62,706 nucleotides of DNA from a bacterium (GTDB taxonomy: Bacteria > UBP6 > UBA1177): contig JAFYIZ010000001.1 in assembly GCA_017538365.1 (NCBI GenBank), forward strand, positions 1 to 62,706, in the 5' to 3' direction. Shown here piece by piece: positions 35,968 through 44,518 of the stretch. Below the pieces are notes generated by a model, which was not told where the DNA came from, made no database searches, and saw nothing but the letters and a program-made list of their open reading frames with translations. The stretch's first letter is position 1. Each line of letters starts with the position of its first letter. Both the position numbers and the translations under genes were made by a program.

Positions 35968-36906
35968 ATGAAGAAAATTTTTGCAGGTTTTGCACTTTTT
36001 ACACTGTTTTTCGCAGTTTCATGCGGAAGTTCCGGCAATAGCGGAAACAGAGACAACACCGACACAGGTGAAACTGTGACTGACGAAGATTCAGCTGACA
36101 GCGAGTTTAATGACACAACATCGGAAGAGCCCGACAATGAAGAAACAGACAGAAAACAGGGTGAACTTTACGGAGAATGTTACCCGAATGCAACCTGCAA
36201 CAAGGGGCTGGTTTGCGATGAGGAAAACAATATCTGCATCAAAGATCCGAACGGCAACAATTCGGATAATGATGTGGAGGAAACTGACGATGACAGCGAT
36301 CCGGCGCCGGAACAGCCCGAGAGCGAAGAATCTGACAGCGATTCCGATACTTTGGATTCAACTGATGATGCCGACACATCTGATTCTCAGTCAGACGATG
36401 ATGCAGACGCCGACAGCGGTGAACAGGAGGAACCATGCACGACAATTGACAACAAAGTGTGGTGGTCACCAAAAACAACTGATACAATGGATTGGCTGAG
36501 TGCGCTTAATTACTGCGAAAAAGAGTTGAACGATTTAAACAAATGCGGGTATTCAGACTGGAAGTTGCCTACGATCGATGAATTGAAGACACTCCTTAAG
36601 TGGAGAAGGGATTCCCGATGCAAAGTTTCTGATACGGACGACTGTTTGTCTTTTACTGATTGCTGGACATGCTCAAGCTGCTGCCAAGATTGTACGCTTG
36701 GAGGTGGAGGAGAGTGCAACTACTCTTCTTATTATTATGACGGAAGATACAGCGAATTAGGCGATTCCGGCTGGCTCTGGTCTTCCTCTGTTCCAACCGA
36801 ATATACCCATTCTGCATGGGTTGTAAATTTCAATGCCGCTCAGGTGTACGACAAATCTAAGTCGAACAAGACGGAAGTCTATGTTCGTTGTGTAAGAAAA
36901 AAGTAG
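35968..36906 (+). CDS. Lipoprotein with acidic linker and DUF1566 domain
   Basis: A 312-residue protein with lipobox (FAVSC, Cys about residue 19) and Asp/Ser/Glu-rich linkers. A small Cys-rich segment lies at about 70-92 (GECYPNATCNKGLVCDEEN). The C-terminal DUF1566/Lcl-type domain is at about 155-312: VWWSPKTTDTMDWLSALNYC, DWKLPTIDELKTLL, LWSSSV and VYVRCVRK. DUF1566 has a C-type-lectin-like fold and is frequent on surface proteins; its ligand is unknown. An insertion with CWTCSSCCQDC is unusual. AAAGGAGG precedes the ATG. Ten bases separate its stop from the convergent dnaK-type gene. Confidence 0.87.
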   Translation: MKKIFAGFALFTLFFAVSCGSSGNSGNRDNTDTGETVTDEDSADSEFNDTTSEEPDNEETDRKQGELYGECYPNATCNKGLVCDEENNICIKDPNGNNSDNDVEETDDDSDPAPEQPESEESDSDSDTLDSTDDADTSDSQSDDDADADSGEQEEPCTTIDNKVWWSPKTTDTMDWLSALNYCEKELNDLNKCGYSDWKLPTIDELKTLLKWRRDSRCKVSDTDDCLSFTDCWTCSSCCQDCTLGGGGECNYSSYYYDGRYSELGDSGWLWSSSVPTEYTHSAWVVNFNAAQVYDKSKSNKTEVYVRCVRKK

Positions 36907-36916
36907 TTTTTTATAT

Positions 36917-38815
36917 CTAGAAAATTCCGCCGTCAGGAGCGACTGTTTCATCCGAATGGTCGATAAGATTTTTGTAGGTATTTTTGAGTATGTCGAGTTT
37001 GGTTTCGATATCCTGAAGTTTTTCGAGGTCGAGTTTTTCACCTTTGATGTAGGTTTTCGTTCCCGAAATTAGAGCTTCCATTTTTTCCATTTTGTCGTTG
37101 CCGATCTTTGAGTTTGCAAAAATCTGGTAAAGTTTCGGCTTCATCGTTTCAAGCTCGAAAAGGTAGTTTTCAATGCTCTGGACGATTTCTTCGACCATCG
37201 TTTTTTCGGCAAGATCAAGGTAGTAGTCGGAGTTTTCTTCGATTTTCTTTGCAAGTTCCTCTTTCGTCATGTTGCCGGTTGACGCAACGGTGATGCGCTG
37301 CGAAATGCCGGTATCCATATCCATAGCCTGAACCGTGACGATTCCGTTGATATCGATTTCGTAGGTGACTCTGATTTTGACTTCGCCGCGTTTTGCCGGA
37401 CGCAGACCGTCAAGCTCAAATTCACCCAGAATCTCGTTTTCGGAAGCGACGAGCGAATCGCCCTGAAGCAGAAGGATCTTCGCTTTTTCCTGATTGTCGT
37501 GCGACGTTACGAAAATATCGTCAACGGAAGTCGGAACTGTCGAATTTTTCTGGATCAAAGTGTAGAACATATCTTTTCCGACAGCGATTCCGAGGTTGTG
37601 CGGAGTGACATCGAGAAGAAGCGTTCCGTTGTCTTCTCCGTTTGATTCCTCTTCGAGCAGTTTCGCCTGAAGTGCTGCGCCGATAGCGACGGTTTCATCA
37701 GGATTTATGTTCTTGAGTATCTGGACAGACGGACAGAAATCAGCCAGTTCTTTCTGCAGCAGAGGCATTCTCGTCTGACCGCCGATGAGGATTATTCCGG
37801 CAAGATCGCCAGGAGTGAGCTGGACTTCCTGCAAAGTTTTGTCGAAGGTGTTGATCGCCTTCTGAATGAACGGAAGGGCGAGTTCTTCGAGTTTTTCGCG
37901 CGTTACTTCTGTTTTGTAGTGGATAAAGTTGCCGTTTACCTCTTTGAGATAGGGGATTTCGATAGATACGCTCGTCTGGATAGTGAGGTTTTTCTTAGCG
38001 GTTTCAGCGTAGTCGCGAAGTCTCTGGATAACAAGCTGATCGTCGATGTCAGGCAGATTGTATCTTGTAGCCAGATCGTCGAGAAGGTAATCCAAAAGCG
38101 CGTTCGTGATGTCTTCACCGCCAAGGAAAGTGTTGCCGGCGGTCGCGACGACGTTGAAAGTGTCTTTTGAAACTTCCATCAGCGTGATATCGAATGTTCC
38201 GCCGCCGAAATCGAAAACGGCGAGAAGTTTTTCTTCCGAGAAAGACTTCGAAAAACCGTAAGCCAGAGCCGCCGCGGTCGGTTCGTTGATGATTCTCATA
38301 ACGTCGATTCCCGCGATTGCAGCCGCGTCTTTTGTTGCCTGACGCTGCTTGTTGTTGAAGTATGCCGGAACGGTGATGACCGCTTTCGTGATCGTTTCTC
38401 CGACATATTTTTCAGCGGTGCTGCGGAGCTCGGTCAGAATATAGGATGAAATCTCTTCGGTCGTGAAATTCTTGCCGAGGGCCGGAATGTATATTTCAAG
38501 ACCGTTTCCCTGCTGCCCTGGAATGACTTTATACGGGAGTGTCGGCAGAATGTGGCTGATCGATGCGCTTTTGAAGTCGTGCCCGATGAGCCTTTTGATG
38601 CAGTAAACCGTGTTTTCTGCGTTCGTCAGCATCTGCTGATGCGCCTGAGCGCCGACTATTTTGCCGATTTCGCCTGTAAGATCGTTCTTTACGAAACTGA
38701 CGATCGAAGGGATCGTCGCCTTGCCGCCGTCGTCCTTTACGACTTCCGGTTTTCCGTTTTTGATTACCGCGACGCATGAATTGGTCGTACCGAGATCGAT
38801 TCCGATAACTGTCAT
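36917..38815 (-). CDS. Hsp70 chaperone (DnaK-type)
   Basis: A 632-residue Hsp70. The nucleotide-binding domain opens [18 protein letters not shown] and has [30 protein letters not shown] and [11 protein letters not shown]. The substrate-binding domain has [14 protein letters not shown] and [15 protein letters not shown]. The lid (about 510-620) is shorter and more divergent than in E. coli DnaK, and the C-terminus is PDGGIF rather than the usual acidic tail. No grpE or dnaJ is adjacent, so this may be a DnaK paralogue; the main copy could be elsewhere. The start region reads GATGTT-GGCGCGC-TTTTT, matching the promoter layout seen elsewhere, but with a poor -35. Confidence 0.9.
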   Translation of the reverse strand: MTVIGIDLGTTNSCVAVIKNGKPEVVKDDGGKATIPSIVSFVKNDLTGEIGKIVGAQAHQQMLTNAENTVYCIKRLIGHDFKSASISHILPTLPYKVIPGQQGNGLEIYIPALGKNFTTEEISSYILTELRSTAEKYVGETITKAVITVPAYFNNKQRQATKDAAAIAGIDVMRIINEPTAAALAYGFSKSFSEEKLLAVFDFGGGTFDITLMEVSKDTFNVVATAGNTFLGGEDITNALLDYLLDDLATRYNLPDIDDQLVIQRLRDYAETAKKNLTIQTSVSIEIPYLKEVNGNFIHYKTEVTREKLEELALPFIQKAINTFDKTLQEVQLTPGDLAGIILIGGQTRMPLLQKELADFCPSVQILKNINPDETVAIGAALQAKLLEEESNGEDNGTLLLDVTPHNLGIAVGKDMFYTLIQKNSTVPTSVDDIFVTSHDNQEKAKILLLQGDSLVASENEILGEFELDGLRPAKRGEVKIRVTYEIDINGIVTVQAMDMDTGISQRITVASTGNMTKEELAKKIEENSDYYLDLAEKTMVEEIVQSIENYLFELETMKPKLYQIFANSKIGNDKMEKMEALISGTKTYIKGEKLDLEKLQDIETKLDILKNTYKNLIDHSDETVAPDGGIF

Positions 38816-38947
38816 TTTTACCTCTTTAAAAATAACAATAACTCAGGCATGATAATAAAAAGCGCGCCAACATCAATAAATTTTTTACTGTTAAGCTTTA
38901 AAAATCGAAACTCAGGCAAAGTGCGATTTTGTAAAATACGGTAAAAC

Positions 38948-38989
38948 TTGACAATAAAATGCTCTATGAGTAGGATTCCGCGGCTTTTT
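38948..38989 (+). promoter_or_regulatory. Predicted efp promoter
   Basis: A perfect TTGACA (38948-38953), a 17-nt spacer and TAGGAT (38971-38976) are followed by TCCGCGG, C and five T, then G. The 23-nt segment from GATTCCGCGG shares 19 positions with that at 35893. Confidence 0.8.
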
Positions 38990-39032
38990 GTGGACGGTGT
39001 TCATCATTTTTTTATTTTTATAGGAGAAAGTT

Positions 39033-39596
39033 ATGTCTATTCAAACTTCAGAATTCAGGAGAGGCTTAAAGATCGAGATGGAAGGAATTCCTTATCAGAT
39101 CGTTGAAATGCAGCACATTCAGCAGAAAAGAAGAGCGGTTATCAAAACCAAACTCAGAAACGTTCTCAACGGTTCGATCGCTGAGTACACTTTCCTTTCC
39201 GGCGAGCGCGTTGACAGCCCCGACCTTGAAGAAAAGAACATGGAATACCTTTATCAGGATGGCGACCACTACATTTTTATGGACAACGAATCCTTCGAAC
39301 AGCTTCCGATAGACGAAAAAGTTATCGAAGACGTTATTCCGTATATGCCTGAAAATACTCAGGTTACCGTTCAGTTCTACAACGGTTCTCCGATTTCCGT
39401 CCAGCTTCCGCAGTTCATCGAACTCGAAGTTACCGACACCGAGCCCGGTTTCAAAGGCGATACTGTAACGACTTCGTACAAACCGGCGAAAGTGTCTACA
39501 GGCGGTCAGGTCATGGTTCCGCTTTTCATTTCCAACGGTGACGTTATCAAAATCAGCACTGAAGAGTTCACATATATCGAAAGAGTGAAAAAATAA
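39033..39596 (+). CDS. efp: Translation elongation factor P
   Basis: Relieves ribosome stalling at polyproline. The 187-residue protein has the three-barrel layout: N-terminal KOW-like domain (SEFRRGLKIEMEGIPYQIVE), a middle domain (KTKLRNVLNGSIAEYTF, EEKNMEYLYQDGD) and a C-terminal domain (VTDTEPGFKGDTVTTSYKPA, GQVMVPLFISNGDVIKI), all of which fix the family. The loop that carries the modified residue is unusual: IQQKRRA replaces the common PGKG-type tip and is one residue shorter than in E. coli. One Lys still falls near the modified position. GGAGAAAG precedes the ATG. It leads an operon through rsmD. Confidence 0.95.
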   Translation: MSIQTSEFRRGLKIEMEGIPYQIVEMQHIQQKRRAVIKTKLRNVLNGSIAEYTFLSGERVDSPDLEEKNMEYLYQDGDHYIFMDNESFEQLPIDEKVIEDVIPYMPENTQVTVQFYNGSPISVQLPQFIELEVTDTEPGFKGDTVTTSYKPAKVSTGGQVMVPLFISNGDVIKISTEEFTYIERVKK

Positions 39597-39616
39597 TTTA
39601 AAAAATAGGTGCAACA

Positions 39617-41299
39617 TTGGCTAACAACAACAGCAAATTCTTTCTCAAAGGCAAAAAGGCTGTTTCGGAAATAGAGCAATTCGAGGAACTTATCAGGAAA
39701 AACCCCGAAGACGACAGAGCCTATGTCCGTTTGGCCGAGCTCTACGCAAGAGCCGGAAGAGAGACGAAAGCTATAGAAACTTACGAAAAAGTTGCGGTCA
39801 TTTTTGAAAAGAAGGGCTTCCTCAACAAGGCCAAGGCCGTTTTGAAACAGGCGCTTCTTTTGAGTCCGGAACACGGCAAAATCAACGTCCTGCTTGCCGA
39901 TTACGACAAACAGAGCGGCCTGGTAAAAGATGCCGCGATGCGTTACAATACGGCAGTCAATTATTATGTGAAAGCCGGAAATAAAGTTGCGGCTATAAAC
40001 ATTCTCCGCAAAATGCTCGAGCTTTATCCGGGCAACGTAAATCTTTCCGTGAAACTTGCAAATATGCTTATTGCGGAAGGGATGAACCACGATGCCGAAA
40101 AGCTGCTTGTTCCGCTTGCCGAATCGCTGAAAAATTCAGACAAGGTCAATGAGTATGTTTCTGTGCTGAAACTTCTCTACACCGCAACGGGAAACGATGC
40201 CGAGATCGGAAAGACGCTCGTAAACTTCTATCTCAAGAAGGGAAGTTACTCCAACGCACTGATCGTTCTTCAGAAACTTGTGGTTGACAATCCCGATACG
40301 ATCGAATTCCTTGAAAAACTCGCTTTCGTTTTCGACAAACTGGGCGAAACTCAAAAGCTGATCGCTATCTACAAACAGATTGCGGTTGTCCACGCAAAGC
40401 ACAAAAATTACGCCGACCGTGACGAGATGTACCGCAGGATTCTCGAGCTTGATCCGAACGACAGGGAAGCTCTTTTCATCCTCAACGAGAACGCAAAACT
40501 TCGTGATATAATTTCAGACAAAATCAAGGATTCCAGCGGTGATTTGCGCCGGGAAGACGGTAAAGACGATCTCATTATCGACATTGACCCGAACGGCGGA
40601 AATGCCGAGAAACCGCACAAAGTTTCGGTTCGTTCGGCTGTTAAAGAAGCCCGCTCGTTCCTTTCGTACAAGCTGTTTGACAAGGCGGTAGAAAAGATAA
40701 AATCAACTGAAGGCTGGGAAACTTCCGACGACGCATACGACGTTCTCATCGAGGCTAATATCGAGCAGGGAAAAGTCGAAGATGCAGGCGAGCTGATTCT
40801 CGCGCTCATCGATCTTAAAGTTTCGGAAGGAAAAATCGGCGAAGCCCGCGATTTGATGTCGGATGCCGAAGATATGCTCGGAAGCGAAGATGTCAGAATC
40901 ACTTCCCGCAAGCAGCAGCTTTCGGTTAATGAAAACGACTTCACCAATCCTGAATCAGGTGTCGAAGGCGAGGTTTTCAGCGGTATTCCGAATCTCGAAC
41001 AGGCAGATGAAGAAGAGCCAGCTGTTTCCGCGGAAGCTGAAGAGGAAAAACCTGTTGTTCCTGCAGAAAAAATCAGCGAAAAAGTTGCTGAAGAAAAACC
41101 GCAGGAATCCGAAAAAGAGGCTGTTTTCGACGAATCTGCCGAGCCGCCGCAGGAAAGGCTTGACGAACTTGAATTCTACATCACTATCGAGGATTTCGTC
41201 AGTGCCACACAGCTTCTTGAAGAGCTTGTCGAAGCTTATCCGAATTCAAGTTTCCTGAAAGAGATTAAAGCTGCTATTCCTGAAAAAAAAGGAGAGTAA
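39617..41299 (+). CDS. Tetratricopeptide-repeat protein
   Basis: A 560-residue soluble protein without a signal peptide. At least five to six TPR-like helical pairs fill about residues 15-310 (DDRAYVRLAELYARAGRETKA, NKAKAVLKQALLLSPEHGKI, AAINILRKMLELYPGNVNL and NALIVLQKLVVDNPDTIEF). An acidic Glu/Pro-rich linker lies near 450-525. A C-terminal helical segment (RLDELEFYITIEDFVSATQLLEELVEAYP) resembles the IFLAFEYI-type C-terminus found with myxobacterial TPR proteins. Start is TTG at 39617 with AGGTG upstream. It probably scaffolds a protein complex; partners are likely the next genes in the operon. Confidence 0.82.
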   Translation: MANNNSKFFLKGKKAVSEIEQFEELIRKNPEDDRAYVRLAELYARAGRETKAIETYEKVAVIFEKKGFLNKAKAVLKQALLLSPEHGKINVLLADYDKQSGLVKDAAMRYNTAVNYYVKAGNKVAAINILRKMLELYPGNVNLSVKLANMLIAEGMNHDAEKLLVPLAESLKNSDKVNEYVSVLKLLYTATGNDAEIGKTLVNFYLKKGSYSNALIVLQKLVVDNPDTIEFLEKLAFVFDKLGETQKLIAIYKQIAVVHAKHKNYADRDEMYRRILELDPNDREALFILNENAKLRDIISDKIKDSSGDLRREDGKDDLIIDIDPNGGNAEKPHKVSVRSAVKEARSFLSYKLFDKAVEKIKSTEGWETSDDAYDVLIEANIEQGKVEDAGELILALIDLKVSEGKIGEARDLMSDAEDMLGSEDVRITSRKQQLSVNENDFTNPESGVEGEVFSGIPNLEQADEEEPAVSAEAEEEKPVVPAEKISEKVAEEKPQESEKEAVFDESAEPPQERLDELEFYITIEDFVSATQLLEELVEAYPNSSFLKEIKAAIPEKKGE

Positions 41300-41300
41300 G

Positions 41301-42008
41301 GTGAAAAGATTTTTTGCATTGTTTTTTATATGTTCGATCTTCTTTCTGATTCCTTTGTCCGTTTCGGCGACTATGATAAGACTCACGATAAACTACAATC
41401 GCGGCGAGGAAAAAGGGGAACAGTACAGAGTCGACATTCGCGACGGTTATTGGAATTTTCCGGTGCTGAATGTTCCGAAAGGTAAAGAAAAAGAACAATA
41501 TTCGGTAGTTATCGAAGGATATAAACCGTCTGCCGAAGCAAAAAAAGAAAAATTGGAGCTTACTGGCGCGGAATTCAGCCGCAGAAAGATCCTTTTCCCG
41601 AAAAACGGTACTCTTATTATTGAAAACAAGGAAAAACTTCCGAGAAAAATCACGATAGCTCAGGAAGGTGTTGAACCTGTTTCGATCGAGATTCAGCCGC
41701 AGTCTTCCGTTGAGCATCTCTTTACCGAATCTGGCGACTACACGATCACGGACGAATCGTTTCCGTGGAACGCATCGACTGTTAAAGTTCTCGAAACCAC
41801 ATACGTCTGGAGAGTGAAGGAAGGCAGCAACAACAAAGACATTCCCGACATTGCTCCGGGAAGCTATTCATTGAAGATTTATTACGGAACCAATTCAATC
41901 TATACTGAAGATTTTATGGTCGTTCAGAACGCAGCCCAGAGTTTTATTTACAAAATCGACAAGGGCAGAGTGGTAAATCTCAACTCTTTTTCAACATCGA
42001 TGGATTAA
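41301..42008 (+). CDS. Secreted hypothetical protein, beta-rich
   Basis: A 235-residue protein with a cleavable signal peptide (FFALFFICSIFFLIPLSVSA) and no lipobox, so probably periplasmic. The mature part is predicted beta-rich. The region LIIENKEKLPRKITIAQEG...SVEHLFTESGDYTITDES has the rhythm of a cupredoxin-like domain, but metal ligands are not evident. It starts with GTG at 41301, one base after the TPR gene stop, with GGAGAG upstream. Cotranscribed with the sensor-like gene that follows. Function unknown. Confidence 0.7.
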   Translation: MKRFFALFFICSIFFLIPLSVSATMIRLTINYNRGEEKGEQYRVDIRDGYWNFPVLNVPKGKEKEQYSVVIEGYKPSAEAKKEKLELTGAEFSRRKILFPKNGTLIIENKEKLPRKITIAQEGVEPVSIEIQPQSSVEHLFTESGDYTITDESFPWNASTVKVLETTYVWRVKEGSNNKDIPDIAPGSYSLKIYYGTNSIYTEDFMVVQNAAQSFIYKIDKGRVVNLNSFSTSMD

Positions 42009-42025
42009 ATTGAAGGAGACTATAT

Positions 42026-43558
42026 ATGACGAATTTAGGTTTGAAATTAAAGGTTTTTTTCCTGATGGCAGTTGTTATCACGGCTCTTTCCGCAGCCAAT
42101 TTTCTTCTTTTTAAAGATTTTTTGGTAAAAATCGATGTTCAGGACGGAGCTAAAAACATCGCCAAACTGGCTGAGTCTGAACTCAGAAGCAGGAATTATT
42201 CTCTGATCGGCAATTCTTTCGAAATAGCTAAACAGCTTAAAATCGAAAAAGGCAAAGTCACTTCGAAAATAACTTCAGAAAAAGAGTATGCTATAGTTAA
42301 CGGCAACGGCGCGGTTCTTGACGGAAACTTCAATGTTATGAACTCTTATGCCGGTATTCCTGCTGTAGAAAGAGCTTTGAAAGACGGCTTGGCTTCCGAC
42401 GGTATCTTTTCGGCAGGCAAGGATATTTACCTCATCGGTGCAGTTCCTGTTTCTGCTGACGGAAACAAACTTTTTGCCGCAATAACTTTTGAAAAGTTCG
42501 GTGACGAGCTTCTTTCGATTTTTCCGATGCCGGTAAGGGCTTTCAGAGGTTCAGACCCGATTGCCGAAAAAGGCGGCGATATATGGAGTTCGGTTGAAGA
42601 ATCATACGGCAAGACTGCTCTCGATGCAGATGTCGCGGCGCTTATTACGAGCGGCGGTCAGAAAGAAATCAACGGATGGACAAGAGTTTCGGCCTTCTCG
42701 ATGCCTTACGATCTTGCAGGCGGCGACAAAATCACGATCGTCACTATGACTTCTCTGATTCCCGGCTGGGAAAGCTACAACAAAGTTCTTTACACTCTGG
42801 TTCTCTATTCGGTAGTTGCGATACTTGTAGCACTTTTCTTCACATTCATAGTTACGCACGAAATCGACAAGATACTCAAAAACCTCGCATCCGATATTTC
42901 AAGGATGAGAGTCGGCGAAAAGCTCGTTCTCAAGAGATATTCGAACGGTGCAGACATCGTTGTTTCGGCTATGAATAAGCTCATACAGAAGTATCTTGAA
43001 CTCAACGAAGATGTCGGCGGGATTACGGCACAGCCTCTCATAAGAACCGGAAAAAACAAAGTCGATGATTTCGATGCCGCTGTTCCCGATCCTTTCGGTA
43101 CCGAATCGGTAGAGGAGATCAAGTCTGAAAAGGTTGAAAAAACTGCAAATACTCATGCCGAAATGCCGAAGAAAGACGTTACTAGAAATCAGCATGCGCC
43201 GGCACGTGAGGAAAAGCATGAAACTGCTCAGCCTGAACCGAAACCGGCACTTAATCACACGATGCCTGCTCAGGTAGAAGACGATTATGACGATGACGAC
43301 GACAACGAAAAAACTCAGATCGCAGCAACGGTTACTCCGTCTGTTCAGGCAAATCCGTTCGATGCTCTTTGGGAAGACTACTGCAGAATAAAACGCAAAC
43401 ACGGCGAGTCGGTCAGCGACAAGGAAAAAACGGCGTTTATCGGCAAGGTCAGAACGAACAAGGCTTCGATCATGGCTAAATACAAATGTTCCGATGTTCA
43501 GTTCTCTGTTGAAGATAAAGACGGCAAACCTGTAATCAAGGCAAAACCTGTAAATTAG
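42026..43558 (+). CDS. Membrane sensor-like protein with MXAN_5187-type C-terminal domain
   Basis: A 510-residue protein. TM1 is at about 10-28; a periplasmic Cache/CHASE-like domain follows to about 240 (YAIVNGNGAVLDGNFNVMNS, IFSAGKDIYLIGAVPVS). TM2 is at about 253-275, then a HAMP-like helix (HEIDKILKNLASDISRMRVG). An acidic, disordered linker leads to the C-terminal domain (about 445-510): NPFDALWEDYCRIKRKHGES...FIGKVRTNKASIMAKYKC...VQFSVEDKDGKPVIKAKPV. I recognise this domain from the Myxococcus MXAN_5187 family. No kinase or methyl-acceptor module is present, so the output is unknown. The operon context (TPR protein, zinc-ribbon protein) suggests a signalling complex. Confidence 0.72.
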   Translation: MTNLGLKLKVFFLMAVVITALSAANFLLFKDFLVKIDVQDGAKNIAKLAESELRSRNYSLIGNSFEIAKQLKIEKGKVTSKITSEKEYAIVNGNGAVLDGNFNVMNSYAGIPAVERALKDGLASDGIFSAGKDIYLIGAVPVSADGNKLFAAITFEKFGDELLSIFPMPVRAFRGSDPIAEKGGDIWSSVEESYGKTALDADVAALITSGGQKEINGWTRVSAFSMPYDLAGGDKITIVTMTSLIPGWESYNKVLYTLVLYSVVAILVALFFTFIVTHEIDKILKNLASDISRMRVGEKLVLKRYSNGADIVVSAMNKLIQKYLELNEDVGGITAQPLIRTGKNKVDDFDAAVPDPFGTESVEEIKSEKVEKTANTHAEMPKKDVTRNQHAPAREEKHETAQPEPKPALNHTMPAQVEDDYDDDDDNEKTQIAATVTPSVQANPFDALWEDYCRIKRKHGESVSDKEKTAFIGKVRTNKASIMAKYKCSDVQFSVEDKDGKPVIKAKPVN

Positions 43559-43565
43559 GTGTTTT

Positions 43566-43943
43566 ATGAAGTTTGTGTGCAACAACTGCGGATTTACAGC
43601 CGATATTCCGGAGAAGATGTCTGTCTGTCCGATGTGCGGCAGTTCAAATGTCTCTTCCGCGGCTGAAACATCGAAATTTTCAACCGATGCGGAAGAAAAC
43701 GATGATGAAAACGCAAAAGCTCAGCATTTCAAGGCGGCTGCAGGGCCTACTCAGCGCGTTACTCTGACAGAAGGAATGAATGTCGAAGAAAAATCGGATT
43801 CTTCTTCAAAAAAGAGAGTTTCACGATCTGAAAAGAAAACCCGCGAAATCGGCAGAAAAAGCAAAATGCCGTTAGTTGTTATCCTGCTGGTTCTTGTTGT
43901 TGCGGCAGCTGCTGCGGCAGGTTTCTTTTTCTTGTTCAAATAA
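43566..43943 (+). CDS. Small zinc-ribbon membrane protein
   Basis: A 125-residue protein. The N-terminal zinc ribbon has two CxxC knuckles (CNNCGFTADIPEKMSVCPMCGS). A charged linker follows, and a single C-terminal membrane helix (MPLVVILLVLVVAAAAAAGFFFLF). This tail-anchored layout puts the ribbon in the cytosol. It begins 7 nt after the sensor-like gene and ends one base before the rsmD ATG. Function unknown; it may work with the sensor protein. Confidence 0.8.
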   Translation: MKFVCNNCGFTADIPEKMSVCPMCGSSNVSSAAETSKFSTDAEENDDENAKAQHFKAAAGPTQRVTLTEGMNVEEKSDSSSKKRVSRSEKKTREIGRKSKMPLVVILLVLVVAAAAAAGFFFLFK

Positions 43944-43944
43944 T

Positions 43945-44496
43945 ATGAATCTCAGGGTTTCTTCCGGCTTTTTAAGAGGCCGTTACATCAAAGTTCCGGA
44001 TACCGATCTCAGACCTACCGAAGAAAAAGTGAGAAGTGCTTTTTTTAACACTCTTTTTTCAATGATTGAGTTTGAAGAGAGGATTTTTCTCGATATTTTT
44101 TCTGGAAGCGGCATTTTGGCGTTTGAAGCAATAAGCCGCGGATTTTCCAAATCTTTTGCAATAGAGGCAAATTCCAGGGCTGCATCACGCATCAGGACGA
44201 GCGCTGAAGAACTCGGCATCAAAAATCAGGTGAACGTCATAAACGGTGACGCTTTTTCTTTGAATTTCGCAACTCTCAGCGAAAAATTCAACACGATTTT
44301 TCTCGATCCGCCTTATGCTTTGGGTGATAAAATGCCGGATTTGTTGGATAAAATCGTCGATTCGGGAATTGTCGGCGAAGTTTGCGTCATCGTTGTCGAA
44401 GGAAACACCGAAACGGCTTGGCAAAAGAGCGGCTGGAGCACAAAAACCAAAAAATTCGGCGGAACCTATCTTTCGATTTTCTACAATTGGGAATAA
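43945..44496 (+). CDS. rsmD: 16S rRNA (guanine-966-N2)-methyltransferase RsmD
   Basis: Methylates G966 of 16S rRNA. The 183-residue protein has the family start (LRVSSGFLRGRYIKVP), RPTEEKVRSAFFN, the SAM-binding DIFSGSGILAFEAISRG and catalytic LDPPY. Start ATG is at 43945, chosen because MNLRVSSG matches family N-termini; a longer in-frame reading would run into the previous gene. It ends the efp operon, convergent with rsgA 22 nt away. Confidence 0.95.
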   Translation: MNLRVSSGFLRGRYIKVPDTDLRPTEEKVRSAFFNTLFSMIEFEERIFLDIFSGSGILAFEAISRGFSKSFAIEANSRAASRIRTSAEELGIKNQVNVINGDAFSLNFATLSEKFNTIFLDPPYALGDKMPDLLDKIVDSGIVGEVCVIVVEGNTETAWQKSGWSTKTKKFGGTYLSIFYNWE

Positions 44497-44518
44497 TCCG
44501 AAAATCAGTTTTGGCAGA

